Below the pieces are notes generated by a model, which saw only the letters and a list, made by a program, of their open reading frames with translations, did not search any database and was not told where the DNA came from. From assembly GCF_964204865.1 (NCBI RefSeq), contig NC_135252.1:13661383-13725382 (forward strand): a stretch of 64,000 nucleotides of DNA. The letters are read 5' to 3'. Position 1 is the first letter of the stretch, and every line of letters begins with the position of its first letter. Shown here in pieces: positions 25,903-37,548 of the stretch. A program made the position numbers and the translations under genes. Source of the DNA: Styela clava (lineage: Eukaryota > Chordata > Ascidiacea > Stolidobranchia > Styelidae).

Positions 25903-26252
25903 TTATATCGACTCCTATGGTAATGCATGTATAACATATGAAACGATGTCTTTAATGTTCTCTGTTCAGAGATCTACACAAAACAAGTCAGCAAGTCCGA
26001 ACGCGACCCAAACCAGACCTTAGATGAAATAGTTGACTTCAAAATTCTGTAACAAAATGATATATTAATGCTGCAAATATGCTTAAGTGTAGAAATTATT
26101 ATTATTATTAATGTACCAGGAGATGACAAGCTTGAGCAAACATTACGATGAAGTTTAATTATTGAATAACAGTTCACTCTTCACTGAATGACTTTTCAAA
26201 ACGGCCAGTTACTCATGTCCCTCGTCATTATCGCTTTTCATTGTCACCAGGT
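25903..26252. other. Short intergenic gap between convergent genes
   Basis: About 350 bp separate the LDLa poly(A) signal from the stop codon of the first esterase on the other strand. It contains a run of ATT repeats near 26095-26110 and nothing else recognisable. The esterase 3' UTR must lie here. Confidence 0.6.
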
Positions 26253-27963
26253 TTAAGCATTCATCCAATCAGGATACATTTTCTCCCAGTCATTTGTAAT
26301 ATTCATCAAATGTGGCCACAACACCTTTGACACAAGTTGATTTCCTTTTTCCGAGAAATGTAAACCGTCTTTTAACAACTCTCCTAAATCTAATTCCGAA
26401 TTCATAAATTCTTCCCATAAATTTACGAATCCACATAACTTTGTTGAAGCCACCTGAAAGGAAACAGCATAACCAGAAGTTCATTAAAAAAAATTGTAAT
26501 ATATACTCAATTGTTTCTAAACACCCTTAAATACATGGGAAGTTTTTGATTGATTTTTTTTATAAACAAAAAATTACAGGCATGTATATAATATGGTATA
26601 GATATGAAAAAAATCACTATAAATATCGATTGTACCGATCACATAATTATGTATTTAGTCACATTAATTTCCAGATATAAATAGTGTGAAATCAACGATT
26701 TTTATATATACTGGTATATAACGTGTGTCCACATAACTGATTAAGAGTGGCTCCGTCAGTTAGTAGTAAACGTCTTCAACGAAATATCTTTCTTCAAACT
26801 AGTAACTAAATACCTTTCCACAAGTATCAGCATACAATTTAACAAAATCATTATCTTTATTGCAAACGATGCCGCTTTTTCCATCTTTTAAAAATTTTGT
26901 CCACATCTAAATGTAAGCGCAGTGTTAAAAAAAATGAACGTCTTGTGAACACATCGCGGAAATTCATGCAATTTCTTATCTCCTAATCTTAACACACAAA
27001 TAGATACTTGCTGTGTGTTTAATTTCCTTTTACCATTTTTGACATTCTTTGTGTCTTTCTTATCTGTGGAGTTTTCTGAAAACATATATATTATATATAT
27101 ATATTATTAAAAAATGACCTAAATTATTACCTCGGGTTCTGTCGCTGGAGGAGACACCACAATGATCTGAGATGCAGGCAGTCCTAGTAGCTGAATGAAG
27201 TGTTCGATAAGTTTATGAAGATTGCTCTCAAATTCTTGTATCGGAACATGCTGCGAGAATCCGGGAAGGAATGAGTCGTTTGCTCCGAAAAATATAACGA
27301 CAACATCCGATGGCTGTTATAAAATGGAATTACGTAATGATCAAACAATTATTCATTAGTCTGTCTGAATTTGAATGAACTAACATCAGATCTGTACAAC
27401 GATCAATACAGGTTAGAGGTTCAACGGACAGCACTTCTGAATTTGAAACCGCCGGTATGCTGTTAACGTTCAACACAAAATAGCCTCAAATATTTATACT
27501 GCTGTACTAATAATTGTTGTCTTCTCTTCGATGTCTAACTCAACAATCATTTTTCAAGCAGTGGGCCACAAAATATAGGCCTACGTACGCCAACTGATCC
27601 ACTAGGAAACATATCATTTAGCCGGCCCACTGCATTTTTAGTTCAATACCCTTCAAATACCTCTTAATATATATTTATATATATATTGTAGGCTACTAAT
27701 AAATGTTGTCTTCTCGTTGGTGTCTAACTCAACAATCATTTCCCAAGCGTGCCACATAATATACTTACGCCAACTGATCCACTAGGAAACAAATCATTTA
27801 GCAGGTTCACTGCATTTTTCGTGCAATACCCTTCAAAACCTCTGTTCAAGACATCTGCTTTTCTCTGTAATTGATCAGCTATAGCTGAACCAAATCCTTG
27901 CGGCTGAAACGAGTACTGGGTCAACGAATCTCCGAAGAAAATCAGTTTCCGCCACGTTGGCAT
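26253..27963 (-). CDS. SGNH hydrolase, isoamyl acetate esterase type (copy 1)
   Basis: Four exons on the minus strand: 27963-27769, 27313-27131, 26906-26814, 26453-26253, all introns in phase 0, product 223 residues. The family (GDSL/SGNH, IAH1-like) cleaves small esters by a serine hydrolase mechanism. All four blocks are visible: GDS with the nucleophile at Ser13, NRG with Gly42, FGAND with Asn77, and DGLH with Asp186 and His189. Length fits the family. There is no signal peptide, so it is probably cytosolic. It lies about 1.1 kb downstream of a paralogue with the same exon structure. Intron 1 holds a damaged partial copy of exon 1 (27506-27663). The substrate cannot be told from sequence. 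Confidence 0.88.
27506..27663 (-). pseudogene. Partial copy of esterase exon 1 inside intron 1
   Basis: This segment matches about 27694-27848, that is, the 3' part of exon 1 with its donor and the adjoining intron. Read on the minus strand it codes EGY-stop-TKNAV and later FPSGSVG, followed by GTACGT in place of GTAAGT. The cysteine codon of EGYC has become TGA, so it cannot serve as an exon in that frame. It arose by a local duplication of about 155 bp with a shift of about 185 bp. Confidence 0.8.
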
Positions 27964-29051
27964 GATTGTATACTATATATAACAAAATTACAGTGCTGAA
28001 ATACTACCTTATGTTGCCGATATTAGGCCAATGCAAACAAGGTAAATCGGGCAGTATGTTTGTCTATCGGTGGTATGTATACTGCCGTCAGTTGGGAACC
28101 AGCGTTTGCCTTATTTTGACCAAATAGCATAACGAGCACGTTCCAATCCCAAACAAATATAGTACGGTTCCGTGAAGTCAAAATTTTGTTGTAATGGCAG
28201 AAAAACCGTAAATAATGATAGGGTAACTGCTAAACTAGTTTTATATGCATAATAATATATACTTGAGTATCATCCAGGTAGTTTTATTGAAATGTGTGAA
28301 CACGAATAACCCATGCTCAGTAATACAGCATTAGTTACAGGTACAATTAGTTAGCGAAAAAACGCAGACTTATAGCTAAATATATATATATAATTGGTGT
28401 CTACATATGCCGTAAGAATGAACTTAATAGCTCTTACCTTGTCATTGGTAGTTTGCGACTATTTCATTCAATGTTCTTTCTAATCTTTTTCGACATAGCG
28501 TGCAAAACAGCCTGAGAAACAACGCAGTTTCGCTGTCTATATATACCCTAAGGAGAAATAACGATCAGGCGAAGAAAGCAATATAAGAACTTCTTTTCTG
28601 GGGCTGTTTCAACATTGATTTGCTATCGAAGCCTAATTAATAGCTACCACGTGAAAGCAAACAGCGGAATGCTATATGCGGATCGAGAACGGAAAGATTT
28701 GGTTGCATTACATACATTCAGCCAGGCTGGCGATTCTTTAGGGTATTATGCAATAAGAAGAATCAAAAGATCAACAAAGTACACCATTCAACAAAATTAT
28801 AAATTGTATTGCGTAATCCAAATTATCAAGCTTTGCAACTAGTGTCTAGTGATCTCCAAACGGTAAACTCTGTTCTTCACGGTACATTTTAAAGTAATCT
28901 TAGTTATTCACTCATAAGTACGCAACCCCATCAATTGAGGTTGTAATGCCACCACGAATAGCTTCCAAGTTTGAGAAACCACTTCCATGGAAAACATCAT
29001 TTATTTCCTCACAATAAATTACCTAATGTCTTATTCACCAAAACTCATTTA
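27964..29051. other. Intergenic DNA between the esterase paralogues
   Basis: This must contain the promoter and 5' UTR of copy 1 and the 3' end of copy 2. No further gene was recognised. Confidence 0.5.
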
Positions 29052-29053
29052 TT
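29048..29053 (-). terminator. Possible poly(A) signal of esterase copy 2
   Basis: AATAAA on the minus strand overlaps the TAA stop at 29052-29054. Another lies at 29000-29005, about 50 bp further, at a more usual position for a short 3' UTR. Confidence 0.35.
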
Positions 29054-31192
29054 ATAAATCATAAAACGTTTGCCATTCTGCATAATTCATTTCCCACTCT
29101 TCAGACATCTTAAGTATATGCGGAAGAATTAGCTTCGTAACTAATCGATTTCCTTCCTCTGAAAAATGAAGTCCATCGTTCAGTAACTTGTTATACTCTT
29201 CCTCTCGCATAAAACTCTCCCACAAGTTTACAAACGGACAAGACATATCCGACGCAATCTGTTATGGAATATTAGCATTATTTAGCCGCCCTTATTTCGA
29301 ATAATCAATAAAGTAATGAATGTATACCCGTGAGCAGGCTTCGGCATATTTTTTTGTATTTTCGTTGTCTCTGTCAACCTCTGTTCCTTTGTTCTCTGAT
29401 ATTAAGTGTGCCAACCATTTCTGTGTGTGAGATATAAGAATTACAATCAGTTTGCCTGTACAGACCCTTGTTTGGAGCGCCGAAGGTAAATGGTATAAAT
29501 ATATTTCCATATGAAAGCATATGAAATAAGCTCTTTAAACGATATGATATTGCAATGAATGAGCTGTGGACTTATATGCGATGGCTATTCGTGGAGACGA
29601 ATGCAGCAAAATCGATGTAGTCTAAATTCATAATCTGGTATTATTAATTACGATAAATAACAAGAGAGCTATGCTCAAATATATGGACACGTAGCGCCAC
29701 CTGATGGCAAAAAAATTGATGACGTCATAGCAACAAAAAAAGTAATAGCTTTCTGAAGAAAATTTTTATCTTTAACCATTGAAAATTTCAAAGCAATTGG
29801 TCCAGTAATCAAAGAAATAAGCGACTTTTTAAAAACGTGTCAAAGAACAAGAACAACAACATAATATTGAAACGATCGCTATGTCCACTATGTGTCCAAA
29901 AACACAGCAGTCCCAATAAATGAGAAACCTACAATACCTCTGTATCAACTACTGGGGGAGATATGATGAGTATTCGCGATGATGGCAATCCAAGTCCTGT
30001 AAGGTGGTTGATAATTTTGCGACAGTTGGATTCATATCTTTGTATAGGAACGTGCTGATGAAAGCCGCTTAGTACAGAATCGTTTGCCCCGAAGCAAACT
30101 GTGATGGCATCCTCGGCCTAAGAAACGAAATACGGACATTGGCGATACAATTACTAAAAATTAACTGGTAAATTTAAAATCATCTGAATAGGTATACTAA
30201 TCCCAATTAATAAACTAAAGCAGTGGTCTCGGATAATTTCCTTCCACACTATGCTACTATAAATATATTTGTATGATCTTTAATGGGTCCTAAGTTAATT
30301 TTATGCCTAACTTACACTCTGGCTTTTGCACCTTAGAGTAATTTATAATGTTTGCATAAATATGTATTATAATAATGAAGAATACAAGTAATACTGCAGC
30401 AAATACAATGCGAAATTTCTCCAAGGAATCAACAAAATTGCTCTGTGACAAGGAATTCCTCCTCGGTATGGAAACATGGAAATAAAGTCTTTAAACTGGT
30501 TGGATAAACTTGTTTTGCGTTCACCATGCAAGATAGTGATATACTTTTGAATTACAATTTTCACGGGCAACTATTCAAAAGTATTGTGGTGATAATTCAC
30601 ACAAGCAACTACTGCTAGTGTGAGGTGTTCAACCACTCAATCGATCTGAACGAGCCGAAAAACAATGCCAGAATGCCTAGTATGGGTCACTACTCACTAT
30701 GATGTCGCTTTCTCTCCAAGCTACGTTCTGTACACATGATTACCATAACATGGCCGACCGTATCCATGTGTGAGTTCGCTCCATAGTACTCTCAGTATAT
30801 ACAGTAATAATGAACTATTTGAACTTCGGTACGATATCTGCGGACAACATGGTTCTCGTAGTTTTCCGAGACAACCATTCACAGAGCCGATATTATTGAC
30901 TGTATTCCCTCGGGTGAAAGCGGGAAGTATACATCTTATTCAATTTATGAAACAGGGAAGTGGAACTACTGTGGCTTCGAGTCGACACCTTTCTTACCTT
31001 GAGAGAGCCAGTGGGAAATACGCCGTGCAACATTGCAACTGCATTGTCTGTGTTGTAACCTGAAAATCCTCGGTTAATTACGTCCGCCTTTCTCTGTAGT
31101 TCATTTGCGATTGCTGAACCGAATCCTTGAGGCTGGAAGGAATATTGCGTCAACGAATCGCCGAACAAAATCATTTTTTTCCAAGCAGCCAT
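29052..31192 (-). CDS. SGNH hydrolase, isoamyl acetate esterase type (copy 2)
   Basis: Four exons on the minus strand: 31192-30998, 30117-29938, 29420-29328, 29258-29052, all introns phase 0, product 224 residues. Exon lengths (195, 180, 93, 207 bp) nearly equal those of copy 1 (195, 183, 93, 201). The SGNH residues are kept: GDS with Ser13, NRG with Gly42, FGAND with Asn77 and DGLH with Asp184 and His187. The N-terminal 45 residues are almost the same as in copy 1, with more change in the lid and C-terminal parts, as expected for paralogues that may differ in substrate. It is transcribed away from the sulfotransferase at 33013. Confidence 0.88.
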
Positions 31193-33012
31193 AGCCTACC
31201 TGTTACTACAAAGGACGGTACCACGCTGAACTACGGTACTTCCGTAAGCCACTTTCATTATGCTTGGGGTCTTGAATAATGTATTGAGTTTGGGCTTTGC
31301 GTTATCAAAAATGTACAACTCGCAGACAAAGTAAATAACAATACGCATTCAAGCCAGTGCCAAGCGCGCCTCACTGCCTTCTGCGAAATTGAATTCCGCG
31401 GAAACCATCGCTGCGTAGATTCCGACAACAGGGTTAAAATAAACTTATCATTTTTTTCTGGTTGGAAAAAATAAACTTGACCTGACTTGACGCTCATGAT
31501 ATAGTATGCTGGCTGCTTTTGGGTGTACTAATACAATGGTATTCGCGTTATTTATAATATTTATTTTAAGCTTCGCCATGGTACAAAAATGAAAAATCTA
31601 TAATTGGACTTTTAAGCTTTAACAATACATACCTGCGTCATATTGCCAGTAGCAGTGGAAATACAAACGATGAAGCGATAATCTTAAACTCAAAATTACA
31701 CATGGTCTGGACACAAATAAATTATTTTTTCGTGCTATTTAGTTTTTCATTATTGCCCGTGTATTTTCGAGGATGACGGATGGAACTGCTTTCAAGACCG
31801 TTTTTTTTCAAAATTATAATGATTTAGGCTAGTTACCTGTAACATGGTTTACGCGACTCAGAATACGAATTAGTGTAAACAACGACTGATCTTTGTTTTC
31901 CTGTTTCCAGTGTTTCGCAGGTTAGTGATAAACTTCGATAGCCCGCGTTAAGCTGTTTGTTTATTACGTGTTCAAATCATCGTAATCGGTGTGAAGACAG
32001 ATGCTGCAAGTGCTGAAGTGGGAGAAATCAACTTACCAATTTGCGAATAAACAAACAAAATGTTATCATGTCGCTCAAATTAGCGAATTGGCCTAGTTTT
32101 GCGTTTGACTTGCTCAGTTTTTTACGAGAAAGTCATTTGCGGTAATAATGTTTGGTCGTAAAAGGGCATTACAAAGATTGATAGCTAAAGAAAGAAATTG
32201 GTTAATTTCAGTAATTTAGAGTTTAGCTGCAAGAATTGTTATGTCCGTATGGCGGCTTCGTGAATCGACGAATTCGTACGCAAAATCAAAAATATGATAG
32301 CAAGAGGATGGACAAGCAGGTGAAGTGTTAATTTCATTACAAAATATAGACTATGTAATTTATATGGCAGAATAGCAGACACACTTTCAGGCACTTGTGG
32401 GTCTGAGGACGAGGTCAGACCATGTAGCTGGACACGGAATACTGGAATAGGTGTATAAGACATCTGTTCTTATCTTCTAACAACTAATTGGCCAGGTTGA
32501 ATAAACTGTTGGCTAAAATCGCTTTATTTCATACAGTCATATCTCAGATTTAGTTAAACAGCGATAAACTGGATATTGGTAAGACATGATTATAAATACA
32601 GAATCAGATGACATAAACCTGTAAAAAGATATTATACTGTAGTAGTTTGAGAATGTATAAACTCTATATTATACACAATAACCACTCGAATAAACAAAAA
32701 TAATTATCATAATTAATACTATTTATTGATTGAAACTTTTATTTTGATACTATTTTATGTTTATGACCCCATTTTAGGTAATTTTGAGATTTTTGTTATG
32801 GGATAAACTGGAGAAAATCCAACTGGTCTCTAAAGCAGTGAATCTCGTGAAAGTCAAACTATCAGTAAGTAGGGTGTAGCTCAAATGAATATGATTTTTT
32901 GGATTCGATCAGTAAATCTAATAATGTTATTCAAAATATGAAGTACTGTACATTCATATAAATAAATTTCATTGTCTTGCAGAATTTTTTGTTACGAAAT
33001 TTTTCTGTAGCA
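31193..33012. other. Shared upstream region of esterase copy 2 and the sulfotransferase
   Basis: About 1.8 kb separates two divergent coding starts. A strong splice acceptor (TTGTCTTGCAG, ending at 32981) lies 31 bp before the sulfotransferase ATG, so at least one 5' non-coding exon of that gene should lie in this region. Its exact place was not found. Confidence 0.5.
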
Positions 33013-34107
33013 ATGGGTGTTGTCCACAAACTGCTATACAGAGTTACCAATGCTAAATTGTACTTGTGCATTGGAATCGTATTATGTACAATGACAATGG
33101 GATTTACAACATACTTTCTGAGGCATGGATTAGATTCCAATTACAACCGTGTGATCAAAAGTGAAGGTTTCCAAGGAAAAAGATCATTTGATATTGAAAA
33201 CGAATTATTCGCTGAGGCAGAGTTGATGTCAAAAAGTAGTCTTTCTACGGCAACAGTGGTTGGTAAAGTTTTTGCTCCACCAACAGTGAGGACGAAAAAT
33301 TATATGGATAAAATTATTTACAACCGTGTTGGAAAATGTGGCAGTCGATCAATGTTGTCTTTGATCACAAGGCTTTCTAGCCGGAACAACTTTCTGTTTT
33401 ATGCTTCACCTGTGTCAAATCGAACAAGAGTTCCTCTTCCAGAATCGATCAAAGAAGTTCAAGTTATAAATAATCTACCTTCCCCTAGCATTTATTCTAG
33501 ACATATTCACTATCTCGATTTATTCAAATATGGTATTTCTGGAGTTGTTTATATAAACATGATAAGAGATCCTATTGAAAGATTCTCTTCCCAGTATCAT
33601 TTTTTACGATATGGTGATGGTATTAAGGCACAAGGAAGACGCTATGAACCGTGGGAGGGAGGTGATAAAGATATGGACATAAACGACTGTATTCTGAAAA
33701 ACCATCAACTGTGTACTGCTGGCAGATTATTTTATGTAGTGCCATATTTTTGTGGTCAAGATTTTTTGTGCCATCGTCCATCAAAGGAAAGTTTGTACAG
33801 AGCTAAAGTTCATGTCATGGAAAATTACTTGGTTGTTGGATACTTGGAGGATTTCACAGGCATGCTCCAAGTCCTTGAGAAATTACTACCACAATTTTTT
33901 ACCGGTTCTTTAAAACTTTGGAAAGATATTTCAGCAGACACAATGATTAATACATCAACATTAAAGAAACAGAAAATAAATGAGACTGCATATGCTGTGC
34001 TAAGGGAAAGAATGGAAATTGAATATGATTTCTATAATTTTGTCAAAACTCGTTTTAGGATTATCAAAAAACAAATGGAGATTTTTGACGATGACGAAGC
34101 CTTGTAA
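33013..34107 (+). CDS. Uronyl 2-O-sulfotransferase-like Golgi enzyme
   Basis: The coding part is one exon of 364 codons. The start is the ATG at 33013, the first in frame after a likely 3' splice site at 32981. The protein is a type II membrane protein: a short basic tail, a hydrophobic segment at about 14-36, then a lumenal domain. It has the marks of the HS2ST/UST family, which moves sulfate from PAPS to the 2-O position of uronic acids in glycosaminoglycans: 5'-phosphosulfate loop NRVGKCGSRS (104-113), RHIH (163-166, where the catalytic histidine of the family lies), 3'-phosphate site MIRDPIERFSS (183-193) and YFCGQ. The DINDCI and YFCGQ context fits UST better than HS2ST. It ends with an acidic DDDEAL. 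Confidence 0.87.
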   Translation: MGVVHKLLYRVTNAKLYLCIGIVLCTMTMGFTTYFLRHGLDSNYNRVIKSEGFQGKRSFDIENELFAEAELMSKSSLSTATVVGKVFAPPTVRTKNYMDKIIYNRVGKCGSRSMLSLITRLSSRNNFLFYASPVSNRTRVPLPESIKEVQVINNLPSPSIYSRHIHYLDLFKYGISGVVYINMIRDPIERFSSQYHFLRYGDGIKAQGRRYEPWEGGDKDMDINDCILKNHQLCTAGRLFYVVPYFCGQDFLCHRPSKESLYRAKVHVMENYLVVGYLEDFTGMLQVLEKLLPQFFTGSLKLWKDISADTMINTSTLKKQKINETAYAVLRERMEIEYDFYNFVKTRFRIIKKQMEIFDDDEAL

Positions 34108-35700
34108 AATATTATTCGACATGCCAATCAACCCCACACTATTGGAATAATCACTTTATCTATATTTATTCTTCAAATATTGATGTCATTCATTTAGTTA
34201 AAATCCTGCCTAAGATTGTTATTGTTTATCCCATTGTTATTGTCTTCTTATTGAGATGTGGTATGAAGTACAGTTTTGCATCATTGAAATCATTTTTCAC
34301 ATATTAATATGCTGTGATATATAAAAATTCCCCCATGATGTGGATTTATATGTTAAACAGAATTTTGTAAAACAATTTTTCAGAAATTCAAGATATTCAT
34401 TTTGAAAGACATTTTGACTATTTGTTGAAACAATTATTGTATGACCCCATATTTGTTCCTCATTTTTCTTCAGTACAGCAAGTGAGTAATATTTGATTTT
34501 CTCATTTTACACCACTGTCATAAAATTTCGATTGGTTTTCACTGGATCTACCGTAATTTTTTTACTTGCTAAAATCTTCAAGGACTTTTTTTGTCATGTG
34601 TACTCATCTTCATTCCATTTGCTAAGAAATTACTATTTTATACATTTTTTTACATGAAATCTTACCATTGCAGTATTTTTGCTAATTTTTTTGCAATATA
34701 CTTTGCCAAAGAAACGAAGCGGTGGAGATGATACAGATATTGCTTTAAAAAATTATAAATGGCTCTAATGCTTGCTGCTATCTTTCTTTTGAGAATTTGG
34801 GGAAATATAGGTTTAAGAATAGTGGAAGATTATATTATTATTATTACATATATCTTGATCTGTTTTTAATCCTAGATCAACATGTCATGAGTTTTTTTTA
34901 AATTTTCATTCGTTTATATATATATTGATTACTCTAATCATATAATGAATTGTACTATGTACAATTGCTATGTTCTCTATGAGAAGATGAGACTGTTTTT
35001 ACATTTCTATTTTGATTTAATGACTACCAATGCTAGACTAGGACTCGTCTTCGAGTATTGTTGATGCATAAAATTCGAAATTGAGATTTCATTGAATTTT
35101 TAAAACTGAGATCCAGTTTAAAATGTTTTCTTATATGAGATTTACCCTCAAATCATAGTCACAAGCTTCTTGGTATATTCTAGTATTTAGATTTGATGAG
35201 CACATGTTTACACTCGCTGAATATTTTGCATTGTATTTGTCTGTAATCATAGTCAGTATTTTATACACTTTTTTACTTTATCAGAAACTACTTTCTACCT
35301 TTTGTCTTCAAGTTTTTCTGCTTTGAAGCATATTTTCTCACTTTTTTCATGCATTCATCAAACTGTGGTGCTGAAGCATGATGGCTTACTAAATAACAAA
35401 TTACGTGAACACAATTTATGCCTCAATATTTTCATTTGTTTTCTCTATCAAGCATAGGACTAAAATGGATTATTATATGTATGCTTTTTTTTTAATATTT
35501 TTACTATGTAAAATTTTTACTAGCTTGTTTCAAGCCCTACTATACAGCATTAAAGTGAACTTATTATAGCTCAAATATTTTGCATTTGTATGTACTTGTA
35601 TGAATATCTACTTTTGTAAGCATTTAGTTGTTAGAGTGGTTCATCCACCAATAATTCCGTGCGTATGAAACAAATAAATGGATTACTAATCCCATACCCG
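34108..35700 (+). other. Probable long 3' UTR of the sulfotransferase gene
   Basis: About 1.6 kb of T-rich non-coding sequence follows the stop. It has no competing gene, and AATAAA at 35673-35678 is a good candidate end. The T-rich composition fits a long 3' UTR. Confidence 0.45.
35673..35678 (+). terminator. Candidate poly(A) signal of the sulfotransferase gene
   Basis: AATAAA lies in ACAAATAAATGG, about 1.57 kb after the stop codon. It is chosen because the base composition changes just after it. Confidence 0.35.
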
Positions 35701-37548
35701 ACATGGACTGGTATAGCTGACGAGAGGCCGTTGTTCGCCATATGACCAATCCGTCTTATCAGGCTATGGCTTCACGTTATGTTGGTCAGTTACAGATCCA
35801 ATAGGGGTTAATTCACTCGCCCCTGGGGAGAAAAATTTACAAGTATCGTTGAGCACATATTACCACGGCTTAATTATCCTGCGAGTATTTCAAGTGACAT
35901 TCAACGCGAACGAAACTTACAATCTTGGTAGTCGAGGTTGGAATGCTTTCGAAAACTTCATAGTTCGAGAATATCGATAGCAATATCTGTAACAGATATT
36001 GCTATAAAATGTATGTTCGTAATTCCTGAACAAAACATTGTCCTTCATCTTACCATCTCGGAAAGTTTGTCAGGGGTCAATGACACGGAGAAATAAAATG
36101 ATCCCTTACCCCTATGAGAATAAATGAAAAAGACCGTCATTTTCTCTTCTATTGTTAGATATTATATTTCTTCACATAAACCAGATTATCATATAGAATA
36201 GAATAGTGAACCAGAATCGGACAATGTCTAAATCAAGTATTATCTTGATTTTTGTGGTGTTATGTCATGGATGAAAGTAATTCACCATTCCGGAGGTTAT
36301 GCCCAGGACTCGAACAAAATAAAACGTCCTATAATAAAGTCAATGTAATGACAAACCTTTATTAATTAATGAAACAATAGCCCAACCAACGCTTCACACA
36401 ATAAGCTAAAACGTATCGTTTGTCACATGTTGAAAAGGTATCGTAGAGACTCGACCTTTTTGACATCGCGACAGAACAGACACAGCCTGCCTACGACCCA
36501 GGTCGCGTTGAGGCTGGGAAATTTATTGTATTAATATGGTTACATAGTGAGTATCAGACATTTGTTTCGTTGTATTTGAAGTAAGACTAATTTTTAATGT
36601 TGGCAACATAACTCCGGGGAAGCCATCTGAGCTGTAATTAATTCAGTTCATCTGCTTATACCACTCGGTCGACGATCTTTAAAAATTACAGGAATTTACG
36701 ATACGACTCCCAATGAGGCATAATTGTAGGTTCTCGAGCAGTTATAGGTCTATAGACAGACATTTACAAAAACGGGATTATTCGTCGCGATCCACTGTAA
36801 GTCAGTATTAGAAAAACGCTTTGTTATATTGTCACATTGCGCTAGTACGAGAACGTATAACATTGTCAAATTATCAAAAAAACATACCTCTACAATAAGG
36901 AATGATATATGTATACAATTTTACTTTCCATTTCTTTATCGCGATTGCTCTTCCAGTTCGACGTCCAACAATATTAAATTTTATACAAAAAAAGGTAAAT
37001 TTGCTGAAAGTTAGCCTGATATCATTTTTCTTAATTCAGTGGTCAGTAAGATGAGTAACTTCGGTGTGAGAGAGAGAGGGGTAGCCTATAGTTAGTCGAT
37101 AATAGTATTCCATACTTATTCTCGGAATGTGTTCGTCCTACGTCTATATAAAAAAAGAGATATTGAGCAACTACGCGCATTGCAATTGTACCTTTTTTAT
37201 TTGAATTTTTTCAAGTTTTGATTCTTTATACTATGGTACGCTTATTAATTTTTAGCCACCGAAGAAACGCATTGGACACAGGGTGATGATTTGTAGAAAT
37301 CAGCTACTAAATGAAGTACCGACAATATATTTGTAAAGTTGGAAAGAATACATTATTGCTTTCTCTATTTTCATAGAATGGTTCATTCAAATACGCTGGA
37401 CCGTTTGTCACTCAACACTGATATCTTGAACATACGCGCCCATACCTATAAATAAATTCGATTTTGATCTTCTTTTATTAACAACTAATTCTCACAGAGC
37501 CAATGATAATGTAAATCACGTTTTCATCTTACACAAACCTCCAACACG
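35701..37548. other. Intergenic DNA before the FERM gene
   Basis: No gene is recognised. It contains a perfect 14-bp inverted repeat at 35977-36005 and presumably the promoter of the FERM gene. Composition is less AT-rich over 35690-36500, which may mark an unrecognised mobile element. Confidence 0.45.
35977..36005. repeat. Perfect 14-bp inverted repeat with 1-nt centre
   Basis: ATAGCAATATCTGT is followed by one A and then by its exact reverse complement. It could form a cruciform or hairpin or bind a dimeric protein, or it may just be part of a mobile element. Confidence 0.8.

Noticed and set aside
30770-31063. Open frame of 97 codons on the plus strand
   Set aside because: It is antisense to exon 1 of esterase copy 2, which has the GDS and NRG motifs.
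32977-33012. Twelve extra N-terminal codons in front of the sulfotransferase
   Set aside because: They start at a TTG and cross the likely splice acceptor ending at 32981. The first ATG in frame is at 33013.
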